61,860 nt of DNA from Planctomycetaceae bacterium (GTDB lineage Bacteria; Planctomycetota; Planctomycetia; Planctomycetales; Planctomycetaceae). Below the pieces are notes generated by a model. The model saw nothing but the letters and a program-made list of their open reading frames with translations, was not told the origin of the DNA and did not search any database. The position numbers and the translations under genes are program-made. Positions 61,822 to 61,860 of this stretch are shown piece by piece (positions within the stretch are counted from its first letter, which is position 1; each line of letters begins with the position of its first letter). The DNA is taken from the NCBI GenBank assembly GCA_029259845.1, contig JAJDEI010000054.1, positions 1 through 61,860 on the forward strand, written 5' to 3'.

Positions 61822-61860
61822 TCGTTCGGAGTCAATCATGTGTTCGCCCACGGGAGGTTG

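Overview
The window looks like chromosomal DNA of a planctomycete, probably order Planctomycetales. It is GC-rich. It carries several gene types typical of that group: a BatA/von Willebrand factor cluster with very large signal-peptide or coiled-coil proteins, an NPCBM-domain protein, repeated trypsin-like/PDZ proteins, a futalosine-pathway menaquinone gene, and Cys-rich secreted proteins beside copper/silver RND pumps. Genus cannot be told from the sequence alone.

Layout. 1-1400: a frameshifted C-terminal remnant of an IS1380-type transposase, repeat-rich non-coding DNA, and an initiator-type tRNA-Met(CAT) with its own terminator on the minus strand. 1.8-10.3 kb (+): an LptF/LptG-like permease, then PilM (with an appended membrane/periplasmic half) followed by two large single-anchor proteins that share unusual Gly/Arg-rich, acidic 'DNDT' low-complexity inserts with it; this looks like a type IV pilus or secretion inner-membrane platform. 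10.5-18 kb (+): mostly housekeeping genes (murD, mqnE, a DUF1805 protein, a VOC protein, small membrane proteins, a TauE/SafE permease, a DJ-1/PfpI protein, a DUF423 protein and a YfcE-like phosphoesterase). 18.2-20.5 kb (-): a nucleotidyltransferase-fold protein, and nnrD tightly coupled to larB.

21.3-39.4 kb (-): a long run of envelope genes. The upstream part holds a BatA-domain protein, a VWA protein, a DUF4175-like membrane protein, a Gln-rich coiled-coil protein and a secreted helical protein, interrupted by an AT-richer NYN-domain gene. The downstream part is an NPCBM protein overlapping a catalytically intact trypsin-like/PDZ protease, followed by a homologue that has lost its Ser, and then by a further homologue that has lost the whole triad and is fused to a hydrolase-like domain lacking its nucleophile. 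39.5-41.5 kb (-): a helical-repeat protein and a RicT/PSP1-like protein with a Cys-rich tail.

41.9-60.3 kb: a double copper/silver efflux island. On the minus strand are a TolC-like lipoprotein, CusA-like and CusB-like genes and a Cys-rich secreted protein. Divergent from them on the plus strand are a second Cys-rich secreted protein, a second CusB ending in two tandem CP...LGSMG...CCEGC modules, a second CusA overlapping it by ATGA, and three small secreted or lipid-anchored proteins, two of which carry the same module. Both pumps keep the Met triad and the Cu/Ag-type membrane motif. 60.6-61.9 kb: a patatin-like phospholipase lying between two copies of a ~105-bp MITE-like element, and at the right edge a group II intron domain V whose reverse transcriptase, if present, lies outside the window.

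Small palindromic and longer dispersed repeats recur in the intergenic spaces. Most other open frames are antisense shadows of real genes, produced by the GC-biased third codon position.
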